From Laccaria trichodermophora (Eukaryota; Basidiomycota; Agaricomycetes; Agaricales; Hydnangiaceae): a DNA stretch of 64,000 nucleotides. Below are positions 43,720 to 55,024 of the stretch, one piece after another. Within the stretch, counting starts at the first letter, position 1. Each line of letters starts with the position of its first letter. The notes under the pieces are model-generated. The model searched no databases. It was given only the letters and a program-made list of their open reading frames with translations, and was not told the origin of the DNA. The position numbers and the translations under genes are program-made. The DNA is taken from NCBI GenBank assembly GCA_018417955.1, contig JACTVC010000034.1, positions 62,001-126,000 of the forward strand, in the 5' to 3' direction.

Positions 43720-44890
43720 CGCTTTCAAGGACGGCGAAAAACTCACCAGACGACGTGATATATACAGGAGAGGAATGGGTGGATGGGAAACAAGAAAACA
43801 AGGGAAGTAAAACGGAAATCTGCGGTTATTAGATATCCATTTCCCCTTGCAAATGGCTCCAGGCTGAGTGAGAGCTGTGTCAAGAAAATTTATTTCCAGT
43901 CCCAGATCAGAATCTTACATCTCGATCACCTCGATCTTCATTACAAACTCGGTGCCTCCCACGTTGCCTTATCTCCTGCAACCCCCTTTTTTTACATCGC
44001 ATCGGTTATCTACGTCCTTGCCGCTATCTGCGCAATGAAAGCAAAATACACATTTAATTATTTACCGGTGGACGTCCGTCCGCGTCCCAGCCAACGTTTG
44101 ACGCAAGGTGTCATCAAAAATTCCAATGCCAATGGCCAAGTTCTGGAGAGTTCTGGCAGTGCTCTGAAGACTCGAATCTCCGGCTCCACTTTCTCCGGGC
44201 ACATGAACAAAAAGCTGTATGTATGTACTCTTTTTTTGGACAGATCACTGTTTTTGCGTATCGCATATGACGAGCGTAGGCTTACCCTTACCAACAACAA
44301 ACACAACAGATATGCAAAATTAGGGTGTTACGGCAACAATTCAACATTCGGCACGAATTCGCCGAATGCGACTCGCTATGCACTATGTATCACCTGCGCA
44401 AAGTCATGACTGGGCATAGCGCTCTGATACTCCACTTTCAGGAACGTACGGCGCTATGTGTGACTTTACGTCCAGCTCCACTGCTAACGACAGATCGTAT
44501 CCGTTAATTGGGATCGCTTGCAGCCGTAATTAACAAATTCGTTCCCAAAAAAACAATCAAACCGTCGACGGCGACACACGTCCAGATAAAAAAAACCAGC
44601 ACATTGGCAGCGCAGCGTATTAATCGACTCTCGTTAACGTTAATCCCCGACCGACTCGGACCGCATCCATAAGTCGTCAAGACAAGTACACTTACACTTA
44701 CCACCGATCTACTTCCCACCCACGCTGGCACTTACGGAACTTTGGAGCGATCATCCCGAGTCCTTGCGACGATCAAACAACAACACTTCCAAGGTTCTCA
44801 GCGAAGAAGGCAATCTCCGTCTTGTTTTTTTTTGGGGGGGGTCTCCTTCGAGACAGCACTCCTTCGCAGAGCATAGGGTCTTCCCACTGA
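43720..44890. other. intergenic, promoter of the PP1-subunit gene
   Basis: A 208-codon plus-strand frame begins at 43783 but has unusual composition and no motif. I see no gene. Confidence 0.4.
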
Positions 44891-44894
44891 CATC

Positions 44895-45172
44895 CTGGCA
44901 CTTCAAGCTAAGCTTTGAGGGAGGATCACCTGGGGGGATCGACGTTAACGATTCGGGACACACACCACAAGTTATTCGAGTAGTGCACCTATTCAAGCCT
45001 GAGAGGACGGGCCTGGGCAGGTACTGGACCTCCTCTGAGTCTTTGAAGGGCAGGCCAGGGTCTTCCTACTATTGAGTAGTACAGACACACGCCCGCCCTT
45101 CAAGCTTTGACGCAGGGTCTCGACGTTAACTATTCGGGACACATACCACAAGTATTCGAGTACAGTAGCCTG
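44895..45172 (+). repeat. direct repeat, two copies
   Basis: CTTCAAGCT..GCTTTGA, then TCGACGTTAAC.ATTCGGGACACA and CCACAAGT.ATTCGAGTA, occur in the same order at about 44905-44983 and 45098-45162. Confidence 0.65.
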
Positions 45173-47644
45173 ACTCGGATGCGCACTTGATAGGAATACG
45201 GGACGCGTTATCCACACACACCCCCACACCCCCACACTATCTCTCCGCAATACTTATCTCCCTCGAGGAACGCGTTCCACACGATCTCTCTCAAGGGACC
45301 GTCGTTAACCCCTCACCATACGCTCGCTGATAGAACTTGGATCTTGTGACCCTGACGAAGCACAAGCACAACTACAACTGCCCGCCCGCCCTCACTCCCT
45401 CCGAGACCGAGCAGGGTCGTCGGGGGATCGAGTAGTAAGGAAGGAAGGGTTCTAACTCCTCAAGTGCCGCGATCGGCGAAAGTTTCTGGAGTATACTCGA
45501 TATGTAAAAATACGATTTTTAGTGCTAGTGCCAGTAGTTGGAGTTTCTTGAAAACGAAATAATGAAAATAAAGGTGGTGGGGGTAGTGGGGGTATAGTAT
45601 AGTATTTTGGGAGGGACTTGGGAGCGAGGTGAGTTGGAGGAGGTGGATGAGGAGCAGCAGGGATTTTTTAATTGATGATGAACGGAAGTGAAGTGAAGAG
45701 GCCAATTTTTATTACGTTTTGGAATTATGTATGTATTGTTACCACTGGCATAGAACGGTTGGAAGGGTTATACTTTAGTTAAACTCCCTCTGGAGTAGCA
45801 CAGAAGTATAGTAAGAAAGGGTTCTAACTCCTCCGCTGATCGGCGAACGTTTCATCTCCAGCGCGAATGGACCCATCCGTTCTATTGGATAATGACTAAA
45901 ATTTTCGATTCAGTGGTTGGAGTGACGAAATAAAATAAAATAAAAGGAGGGGGTTCTAGGGTGGTGTGGCAGTTGGGAGAGTTTGGCTGTCTAGTATTCT
46001 CGAACTTGGGAGTGAGTTGGAGGAGGCGTGATGGAGTGGATGAGAAGCGGGGATCATTAATTCACGATGACGCAAGTGAAGTGGAAATTGCGGGAGAATT
46101 CTTTTCTTTTTTTCTTTTTCTCAAGGCCCATTTTTATTGCATTTGGAATCCTGTATAAGAATTTCGTTGTTGTGTGGAGGTTACCATAGAAGCCTGGAAG
46201 GTTATGACCTCCAGAAAAAAAGAAAGCAAAAAGAAGAAGAAAGAATAACATGGGCGGGATGAGCCCCACGTAAACAGCAAGAAAAAAGCGTACACTTCAA
46301 GTAGGCCGAGCGCGGGCGCCTGTTGTCGCGTACCACAACCCCACCCGCCTCTCAAATTGAAAGTGCCGACGTCGGGCTTCCGACTCGGCTATTAAATATA
46401 TACTTACCTCGCTCCACCTCCACTTCCCCCGCTACGCTTTTGAATAATTACCCACAGGCGTTTATCCATGTAGCCGACGCAAAGGCATGTGCGAATTTTG
46501 AAGCCCTTTAGACCCATTCATTAATCATCCGCAATAATTAACATACCAGTCTCCTTGACTAGCCACCATATGGTGGTGGTATTTGAAATTGCGCAGCTCG
46601 GCCGTTACCTCAAAACGGTATCTAACATCAGAAGTTGGAACGCGTTCCCCGGATGCGCTTCTCTCCAAGGTCATCCATTGTTCCAAATGTCGAGTGGAGC
46701 CACCCTCTGGGTGCAACTAGAATAACACGTTATCGATCAGCTGAACAACACGCTCCAACCTTTGCCTGCAGGTGGGCTACGCACGCAGTAAGCAAGTGGG
46801 TGGGGTATACATATTTACCTTTCGTTGAGATCAGCAGGCATTGTGTCCGAGCTCGGTGTATTAGCATAAGTGTGATAACTTTTGAGAAAAATGCCCGACG
46901 TCTGGCAAATACCTCGTTCCTCTTTCCCAACTACGCCGATTAAAACTCCAAAGTATTTTTGTCTATGCAGTGGATTCCGAAACGCATCTACGATGTAATT
47001 GAACCCAGAAACGCACCGATTAATTCAAGTTATAATTAATCCACCGGTCTCTTAACTACCGGCGCTTCGACCCCACCCTCCCTTTCACCTATTTGAAATA
47101 ACGCCTACGCCCCAATCCTAAACTTCTATCAACATCAGAAACATACACAAAATTCGCGGCTGCGCTCCGAGACCATGGCCAAGAAGTGATTGTCCAAAGT
47201 ATCCACCCCTCCGACAGAACGCACGGCACCCCTCCGTCAGAACGCACGTTGATCACCTGAACACTACAACCCTTCAACACGCAGGTCAGCACTATGTTCA
47301 CCTTTCCTTTCAACTCTGATCAGCAGACGACGCGAAGTTCGAACCTCGGTATAACCCGGATCCACGCGTATCACGGGGAGCGTGAGTAGGAGAACGCGTT
47401 AACGGGAATGGAAACCAACATATGTGGAGAGGGTAAATTTTCAAACGCTAACGTCCCACACTACTTGCTGCTCCTGTGGGGGAGGGGGTAGTTTGAAATG
47501 ATTTGTACGCAATCTGTGGGGTTCGTTTGGAAGAACGTTTGTGGACCACATTGGAAGGATTTTATCTTCGAACATTTTGACTTGGACGGCTGTTGATAAA
47601 GATGAATCTTACCAAGCGAATGTAGATCGGTGTGTATTTCAAAT
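45173..47644. other. gene-poor stretch
   Basis: No gene is recognised over about 2.4 kb. It contains the 0.37-kb tandem duplication listed next and AT-rich sequence with scattered short frames. Confidence 0.45.
45438..46180 (+). repeat. tandem duplication, unit ~0.37 kb
   Basis: Copies at about 45438-45760 and 45812-46180. Shared order: GGGTTCTAACTCCTC, GATCGGCGAA.GTTTC, AGTTGGAG...GAAAT, GAGTTGGAGGAGG, AAGTGAAGTG and TTTTTATT.C.TTTTGGAAT. Confidence 0.7.
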
Positions 47645-48148
47645 CTATAATAAACCTAGACGTCGGCATCGCGCGTTACGCTTCGAGGTGGAAAAGGCGG
47701 CGACCCTGAAAACATATTTGATTCGGCCAAGTCTTCGTTTTTCTTGACCACTTGAGGCGGGCCGAGAAGACGCGATAGGGGGCGGTGAGGTTACGCCACT
47801 CTTGTTTGGATAAGAAAATAGAGTGGCAAAGTGGTCTGTGTAGAATAGTGGATTTGAGGTTTCCTGGATGATACGGTAGTTAAAACGACCTGTGGTGTTT
47901 GTTGACAATGATTTTGTTTTGCCTGAAATACGTCCAGGAAAAGGACCACGGAATAAACCGTAACATCTCCTGAGGCGTCGTATCCAAGCGAAAGACGTTT
48001 TCCTCATTGAAAATTCTCTTGGATGGACATCGGATTGAAGCGGCCGAGGCCGAATTATTCCATTCAGGCTTGAGCTTGAGCTTTCGGGGTTGGGGCGCGA
48101 GTGTTCTGGTGGGGGGCGTGGGATGACGTGCGAAGTGAATGACCCCAT
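47645..48148 (-). CDS. basic hypothetical ORF
   Basis: An ATG-started minus-strand frame of 167 residues, rich in R, S and P (SFTSHVIPRPPPEHSRP start, KRNARCRRLGLL end). There is no recognised domain, splice support or signal. It may be chance. Confidence 0.25.
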   Translation of the reverse strand: MGSFTSHVIPRPPPEHSRPNPESSSSSLNGIIRPRPLQSDVHPREFSMRKTSFAWIRRLRRCYGLFRGPFPGRISGKTKSLSTNTTGRFNYRIIQETSNPLFYTDHFATLFSYPNKSGVTSPPPIASSRPASSGQEKRRLGRIKYVFRVAAFSTSKRNARCRRLGLL

Positions 48149-51100
48149 TTGAATTTGAGTGTCTGCAAGGTGCAAGTGGTGTGCGCTAGTGGCGAGATAA
48201 GGTGTACTAAAATATAGAGTTAGAATGAAGGGGGTAGGGTCGCGTACTTAGACGGCGAGGCGTTCAACTCTACTTATTCCACACTAGGCTAGGCCTTCCA
48301 GATATCTGGCGTCGACATGGGTGGTCTCTATTCTTTGATAAGACTTGAGTACACATCGTCTGGGAGATAGTGCAACGTGCGGTTTTCATGTTCTTAGTAT
48401 CCTGGCCAAACGCCCTTCTAACCCTGCCATTGCCTGATCCAAGCCTGATCTTGTCATCCTGAGTGAAAAGGTCACTATACATAGATCCCCAGTAAGTTGG
48501 TGTCTTTATTGCGTGCTTCAAGTTGTAGCATAGGTGGCTGTTTGTTCACCCCTTGCCCCTTACGCGAGATAGGGTGATGCGTACCCTTGGTCCTCCTTGG
48601 TCGGGTTGGTGAAATGAATTGATGATCGCAACAAGATCGCAAGAGGAAATGTCAAAGACTACCGTAGTACTGTACCATCACTGCCTCAGGCTGTTTGCGT
48701 TCAGGTGCGCAGACAAACATTGCGTAACGAACATTTACCATCCGAGGGGGAAGAATTCTGAAAATGCTTTCTATGTAATTATAGACCATAGTGCTAAAAA
48801 GTACTACTACACTTTCATATTTTATAATATTATTTTTCCAAAAATTTCAAAGTCTGGATCACAGCAATGCGTCCTGCATTGGTCGGTGGTCCCTGAAGCA
48901 CGATCCGGGGAAAATATAATAAAATTCTGGACAAACAACCTTCTTGATTGAAATCTGGGTTGAGCCAGACCGTTACTCGCAGACTTCAATCTCACTGAGC
49001 CATGTCGGAACCTAGCCCCGGCCCGCCTCGCGCTTTCGGTAATTTTGGCGTCACACTAAAGCTCATCAATGACTCAAATAATCACCCTTGGGACCTTCCA
49101 GTCCATTAGAATCAACGATAATGCAATATGGTCGATGTATCACAAATGTTCAATGAGCCAAGATATTAGCATTCTCGACATATCATCAGCGTGAGTCCTG
49201 ATTAAACACAGATACGAGAAGCGTCGGACCAATTTGCCGATGTAACCGGAATATTCCCACGCATGGTTCAGAAATCTACGTAAATTCCTTTCCACCCTTG
49301 CGACGCCCCTGCTGCTTTCTCCCCTCAGATATCGGACATTAGTTTCGTTCTCAATCTGTCACATTGATACAGACACCCTCGAAATTGGATTTGGCAGCAG
49401 AAAACCAACACAGAATCCTCACCAAGTCAAGGGCACTCGGGAGGAATTCGTCGAGTTCCTACCACCTTGCTCTTGGATGGGCACGCCCTATCCATGCGTG
49501 ATGGTCCTCTCGCCTCTCTCGCATCTTCATGAGTACTATGATGTAGCTATTTTACTGAATTGTTGAAAGGGTTTAGGTTTATTGGCACTTACCCTTGGGT
49601 TTGAACGAAAGGTGATCAACGAAGTTTTAGGTGAGTGGCAATATGCACCGCTTTGCGCTCCCGAATCCTGATGTATCACCCGCACGTCAGATTAAGCAAA
49701 CTCCATTGCCCGAACTTGCCATTGCGCATGGATCGAAGGCGCTGGCGATACCAACACACTCCTTCCCTCGATTGCTTGAACGCTGATGGAACTGCACAAA
49801 CACGGTGCGTCTACTCGACTGTTGTTCTTTTTGATGTGCAGTTACATTCGGGAGCATAGCAGGAATTAGGTTGAACTTCAGCCCTTCAGGACCGGTCGTG
49901 GCTTAAATTCGTGGTCGTACTGAAGGCCTTTTGACGTCGAATTGCCATATAGTACAGTGTCGTCAAGATAAGTTAGTTTCGACGGGCCATGTCCATCTAA
50001 AGCTCGATTCGCCACCACTTCTCCACTTGTGCAGACCTTCACCCTGGCTTCCCTCTGCCCAAAAAATCCTGGTCCATTGACAACCACTCACTTGGCCACC
50101 CTTGCCCTCATTGGTGCACAGGTTTGCCTCCCCACCGACATCACCGACCATGTGCATGCAGTAATCTATCCTCCCATCCTTCGTTTTTGCGTTAGGCGAC
50201 TGAGCAGCACGACTCGGCTCGCTGTGCTATATATTCAGTACACGGAAATGAGGGTACCGGAGCCCCTTGCCTGATCTTCGTTCTGGTCTTGGAAGTGCGC
50301 AGATCGTATTATAACATGGCGTTGAAGTGGCCATAAAGACAATTCGTATAAGAAAATCATGACGCAAGAATTTACGTCTTCAAGTTTCCGGATTCGTCAA
50401 TCTGACTGATGGCAAATGGGGTAGAAACAGGCCCGCGTTGCTCGTGTTTTTTTCGAGAATGAGTCCCGCCACGAATGGAGCGCCTGAAATTCTCCGAAGA
50501 ACCTCATGGCTCGATTTCGCAGGGACCAAAACTATCAAGCCGCTGCCAGACAAACGCAACGGTACACCAGAAGGCCGGATACAGAACGCCAGCCACGCAT
50601 ACCGTTGGCCACGTATCCCTTTATGGCCAGGACGTAGGAGGTTTCGTAGTTTAGGTCCATCGACCTTATTTCGCCCGCCAAAAATCCATAATCAGGCTAA
50701 GTTTTCAGTCCGTGACGCCTACTGTAACTTAGAGAAAATTTTGGGAGCCACGCGGCTGGATGCTTCGTTTAATGGCAGGTTGATGTCCACAAATCCTCGT
50801 GTTGACCATTTTAAGTTACAGTTGGCTGAATTCCCAGACGAGCGGAAGCGTCTTCGTATCGGAATTTCTCATGGAATACAGTGAGGAACTTTTTTTGACG
50901 ACCGTTTTTAAACCCGAATGCTTTCCCGCAGAGCCAATCGGAATACCAATCTAAAAGCTTTTCCTATGCAATCGACGAATTCACTTGATTCACTGTGCAG
51001 CAGCGGCGATGCTCAATATTTCGTGTTTCGTTGAAGACTTGAGGAAACGAGGATACCTTGACCTTGGAATTCAGAAATCATCGAGAAAAGCCTTTTGGCT

Positions 51101-51352
51101 TCGATCCGAGCTCATCATTGCGCGGATCCTTCTTGACATCTTCTCGTGTGGGTAGCGATGGCGGGTACAGGGGGCTCTAGGCTTCGGGTTCTTCCCGTAA
51201 CTTGACATCGCGTCCGATGTCATAACTTTGCCTTTTTCTTTTAACTTGAAAAAGGTTGACGCAAACTGTTTCTCGCCCTCCCTCACAACTCTTCCTGCTC
51301 GTTTCTTGAATTGCACCCTCCATCCAGAGACTCCTTGAAAGCGATTCACACC
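48149..51352. other. gene-poor; two weak ORFs
   Basis: Two coding-like pieces were seen. At about 49247-49565 (plus) a 105-codon frame without ATG reads like an LRR fragment (LRKFLSTLATPLLLSPLRYR, EEFVEFLPPCSW). At 50459-50884 (plus) an ATG frame of 141 residues has no known motif. Neither could be built into a gene. Confidence 0.3.
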
Positions 51353-53453
51353 ATGGCAGATATCTCAGGGTTACCCCATTTTGTTCTTGACAATACGTAC
51401 GTTCTTCGTCTTTCGCATGTTGGCATTCACTGAGTATTCTTTTGCAGTTTTGGTGCGGCTTTCATTGGGTTGGTTGTTGCAGCGACGTGAGTAGGCTTTA
51501 TCGTGCTCTTACAATTTTTTACACTGATCGCCTCAACCGCCTCAACAGGCTGCACGGAGGTGCGTTTTATGTTCTCGCTCCCTTGTCATTTCTATAACGC
51601 GGCTCCTTCAGTTTCTTGTGTTCAAGCCTGGTACTATTTCACTCATCAAGGCGATCAATGGCCAATCAGACTTCTCGTATGACTGACTCGACGACGAGGT
51701 CGTACCGTATTCTCATACCAACTCATAGGTCGGCGCCGTCATGGCATTTGACACCATACACCAAATACTCATCACCCATACTGGTAAGTTGATGTCATCC
51801 GCCTCAGATTCCATTCATTATGGCCGTCGCAGTTTATATATATGCCATTTCGAATTGGGGAAATCCCAAAATTCTTGGCCGACTTGTCTGGTACGCATGT
51901 TTTGTTTGGCGTCCTTCTTCGCATCCTCATATGGCTCTTTGGAACTCAAGGAGCATGTTGGTTGAAGTTTTATTCAATGTGGGTATAATTAGTGTCTCCA
52001 ACGATAGGCTCATTGATAATTGGGTTTTTTGGTATAGGGATTCACCGCGTTCCTCGTTCAAAGGTCAATTTATACCAGGGTACCTTCCGCTCCTCTCCCC
52101 CTGATTCTCTCCATAGTTTTCTCGCAATGCGCATATGGAGATGTATGTTTCGAACACCGACCCTCATTGATGTTATCTAATCAGCTGGCAGTCAGCAACC
52201 GGAACCCTTGGCTTACCCTTCTAGTCGTGAGTTTTGTTTCTCTTCTACTGACTCAACAGCTCAAGTTGTGGTAGGGTTTACTAATAGCTGGGGAATTTGG
52301 TGCGCCGTTTGTTCGCATAACTCTTTCGGTATTCGCTCACGCCGCCTTTCAGGATGCGTCTTATGTCAGTTCTCCGCGCCAATCATCGTCACGCTCACCT
52401 CACTAAAGATGGATTTGAAATATAGCTTATACAGTATTGGCGTACGTCTTGCTCCTTCTTCTTTGCCTCCGTCTTACTCTCCGCGTATGATAGATTACGA
52501 TTCGAGACCTTCGCCCAACTCGCCCACCTAAAAGCAAGCCCAATTCACCACTCCCCCCGCCTTTCACCGCTAATTTCTGATATATTCCAGAGCTTATCGA
52601 TCATAGTCAACGCGTTAGCGGCGGCAGGCGACGTGCTCATTGCCGGGACTCTATGCACTATCTTACACCGCTCTCGCACCGGATTCCATAGGTCCGCCCT
52701 TCCTTCTTCATTGAGTCTCGGTCTGGAACCTTGTTTAATTTATTACGCAGATCAGATACAATGATCAATAAACTCGTGCGTGATCTTGCATCTCCTTCGA
52801 CTTCCTCCCTCGTCATCAACGCATCCCTCAGATCCTCTTCTCAGTGAATACGGGCTTCCTCACGAGGTAAATATGCTTCAGTAAATCTTCAAGGTTCAGT
52901 CACTTATAAAGGCTATATACACAGCCTTTGCGCCATCGCTTCCCTGATCTCCGTACCTCCTTCTTTGTTACCATCTTTTCCACCTACTGATAACTTCCCT
53001 AGATTGTCGTTGCTGGCCACACATTTTTGTACATTGCCTTCTTCTTTTGCATTGGACGTCGTAAGCACCTTTCCATGTTTGATTCCTGATTGATCGCACA
53101 TTACATATAGTATATTCAAACTCTTTGCTCGCGACCCTCAATGCGCGCAAGATGATCCGCGGAGCTGCAGATGGAGTCCATAGCACAAGCACCTGCGAAA
53201 ACATGTCTCTGAAGTCATTCAGCCATAATGCGAAGTCAAGGACTGTGGGTGTTTCGTCGGCAGCCGCTCGGGTTCGTTCCCTCGCCCTCCTCATTTCTTT
53301 GCCATGTTTTGACTTCGGACTTTTGTTTCTCGTCAGCGACAGGCGAATATATCCATTAAAATTGACACCACGAAAGAGTTCGCTACTGATTCGGATCCTG
53401 AGAATGATACGGAGAAACATTCCGTTGTGATGATGGTATGCTCCTCTCCTTGA
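51353..53453 (+). CDS. DUF6534-type seven-helix membrane protein, 20 exons
   Basis: Twenty exons close in phase to 336 residues: 51353-51396, 51448-51486, 51549-51559, 51612-51676, 51729-51783, 51833-51890, 51951-51978, 52038-52063, 52117-52142, 52192-52226, 52275-52328, 52353-52364, 52409-52441, 52591-52691, 52751-52775, 52832-52866, 52925-52952, 53003-53060, 53111-53271, 53337-53453. Family landmarks appear in order: FGAAFIGLVVAATLHG, VQAWYYF, MAFDTIHQILITHTVY, MLVEVLFNGFTAFLVQ, FLAMRIW, then ALAAAGDVLIAGTLCTILHR and RTGFHRSDTMINKL, FSVNTGFLT, and SLLATLNARK at the start of the tail. These agaric proteins are receptor-like with no proven ligand. Some splice choices in exons 10-13 are best guesses; the rest are well constrained. 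Exons of 11 and 12 nt are notable. Confidence 0.82.
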
Positions 53454-55024
53454 GTATCATATTCTTCTCGGGCTTACGGGGCCGTAGACGCCCACCTGTA
53501 TGACTCATGGGTGTTTGGAGCTTGAGAAAGGGGGTGATATGGCGTGATAGTAGTGCGGGTCGCTTGCTATTTTTTTTTCGATGTTGGCTGATTCCATGCC
53601 ACTTTGGTACGCACGATATTTTTCTGGTATTTAAACCGAGCGAGGGAAGCGGACAAAGAGGGATTGTCCCTGGTTGTATTGATGTATATAAAATGATCTG
53701 TGTTTGCTCATTCGATTGAGGAAGCTACTGTTCAAAGTATAGGATATTATTTTTGTTGATTACGATGAACGTGGTGGAAGACAGAATTGTCATTTCGAAC
53801 CTGAGAGCAGTACTTGCGAGTCGCGTTCTTGCGCGAACAGCTTCCGTTGGCGTAGCACCTCTAAAGTTACCTTTGTTCAGGTTCAGGCGCCCTTCAGTTA
53901 GTAAGAGGAACTTTGAGAATAATGCTAGGAATGTGTGTAGTTGTCAACTTGCCATTTTCTCTGTGATTCTCCCACTAAACCTAATTATTCAAACCGCTTG
54001 GGTTGCACATCATGCCAATCAGAGCAATCTTGGAGTGATCTAGAAGTATTTCTGAATAACGACTTTGCAATCGTCACATTAATGAAGAAGTAAACACAAC
54101 AGCCGCGTAGCTCCTTGTCTATCCACGATTGATCTTAAATCTTCAATCTCTTCAACATAATGATTTCATTTTATTTTACCGCAAGTCTTCGTCCAGTAAC
54201 ATTTTCGGACAATGATTTGAATTCAGGACCTCCAGAATACCAGATATTTGTGTAAATTCTCCATGAATTCTCTCGGAAGTCCGACATTCCTCCCTAAACT
54301 TCCCAAATCCACAGGCTTCTAGCAATTTGGAAAAATTATCGGAACGTCGGTCTACAGTACCAGCATAAGTTGCGTAAGGATGTCCACATCACTCGGCCCG
54401 CAGTGGGATTTATAGAATGAAGCCATATGCATTCAGTTTCCCATTCACCTCACTTCAGGCTTCCAAATAGCCTTGTCCTCTTTCAGATATTTAGCACATA
54501 CTGTAGCACAGCGATCACAGTGACATTGAATACCCCGTCAATTTTCTGGGCTGTTGATAGCTTTCCGAATTATTGGCAGACCACAAGGAAATTGAGCCGA
54601 ACATCAGATAACAATAAATTTGTCAGGGTAGAACGGCGGGAAGAGCTTCAACCACTTGATTTCGGACACTCTTAGTTTGGAGGTCATTGGCCACTTCACG
54701 GCATTGGACGATTCCTCTGGCCAATAGCGCGAGGAGGTCTCGAATGGCGAGACCCTCTCTTATCAATTGCACTTACTTTGCACTATTTTTAATCCACAAA
54801 AGTTAGTCTCCAGGTACGTCAGTAAGTAGCTCATTGAGCGCAATAAGCGATAAGGCCTTAAGGGGTGGTGGTGGGAGGTTTTAGGAGGTCTTGTGGGAGG
54901 TTGAGAATTGAGTTGTGGGAATGTAGCCTATACCATTGACGCCAAGTTGCTGGTTACCGCAGCCGGTAAATGCCGAGTTGGGTGCGGAACATCTTGCTGT
55001 CACCCTTCCCTCTGGTCCAATTCC
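53454..55024. other. intergenic, nothing recognised
   Basis: About 1.6 kb with short frames only; it must include the promoter of the Zn2Cys6 gene. Confidence 0.5.

Noticed and set aside
43783..44409. 208-codon plus-strand frame
   Set aside because: Starts in the leader region of the opposite gene, has mixed composition and no recognisable segment.
48270..48521. Short minus-strand frame of 83 codons
   Set aside because: No ATG support from context, no motif, no splice partner.
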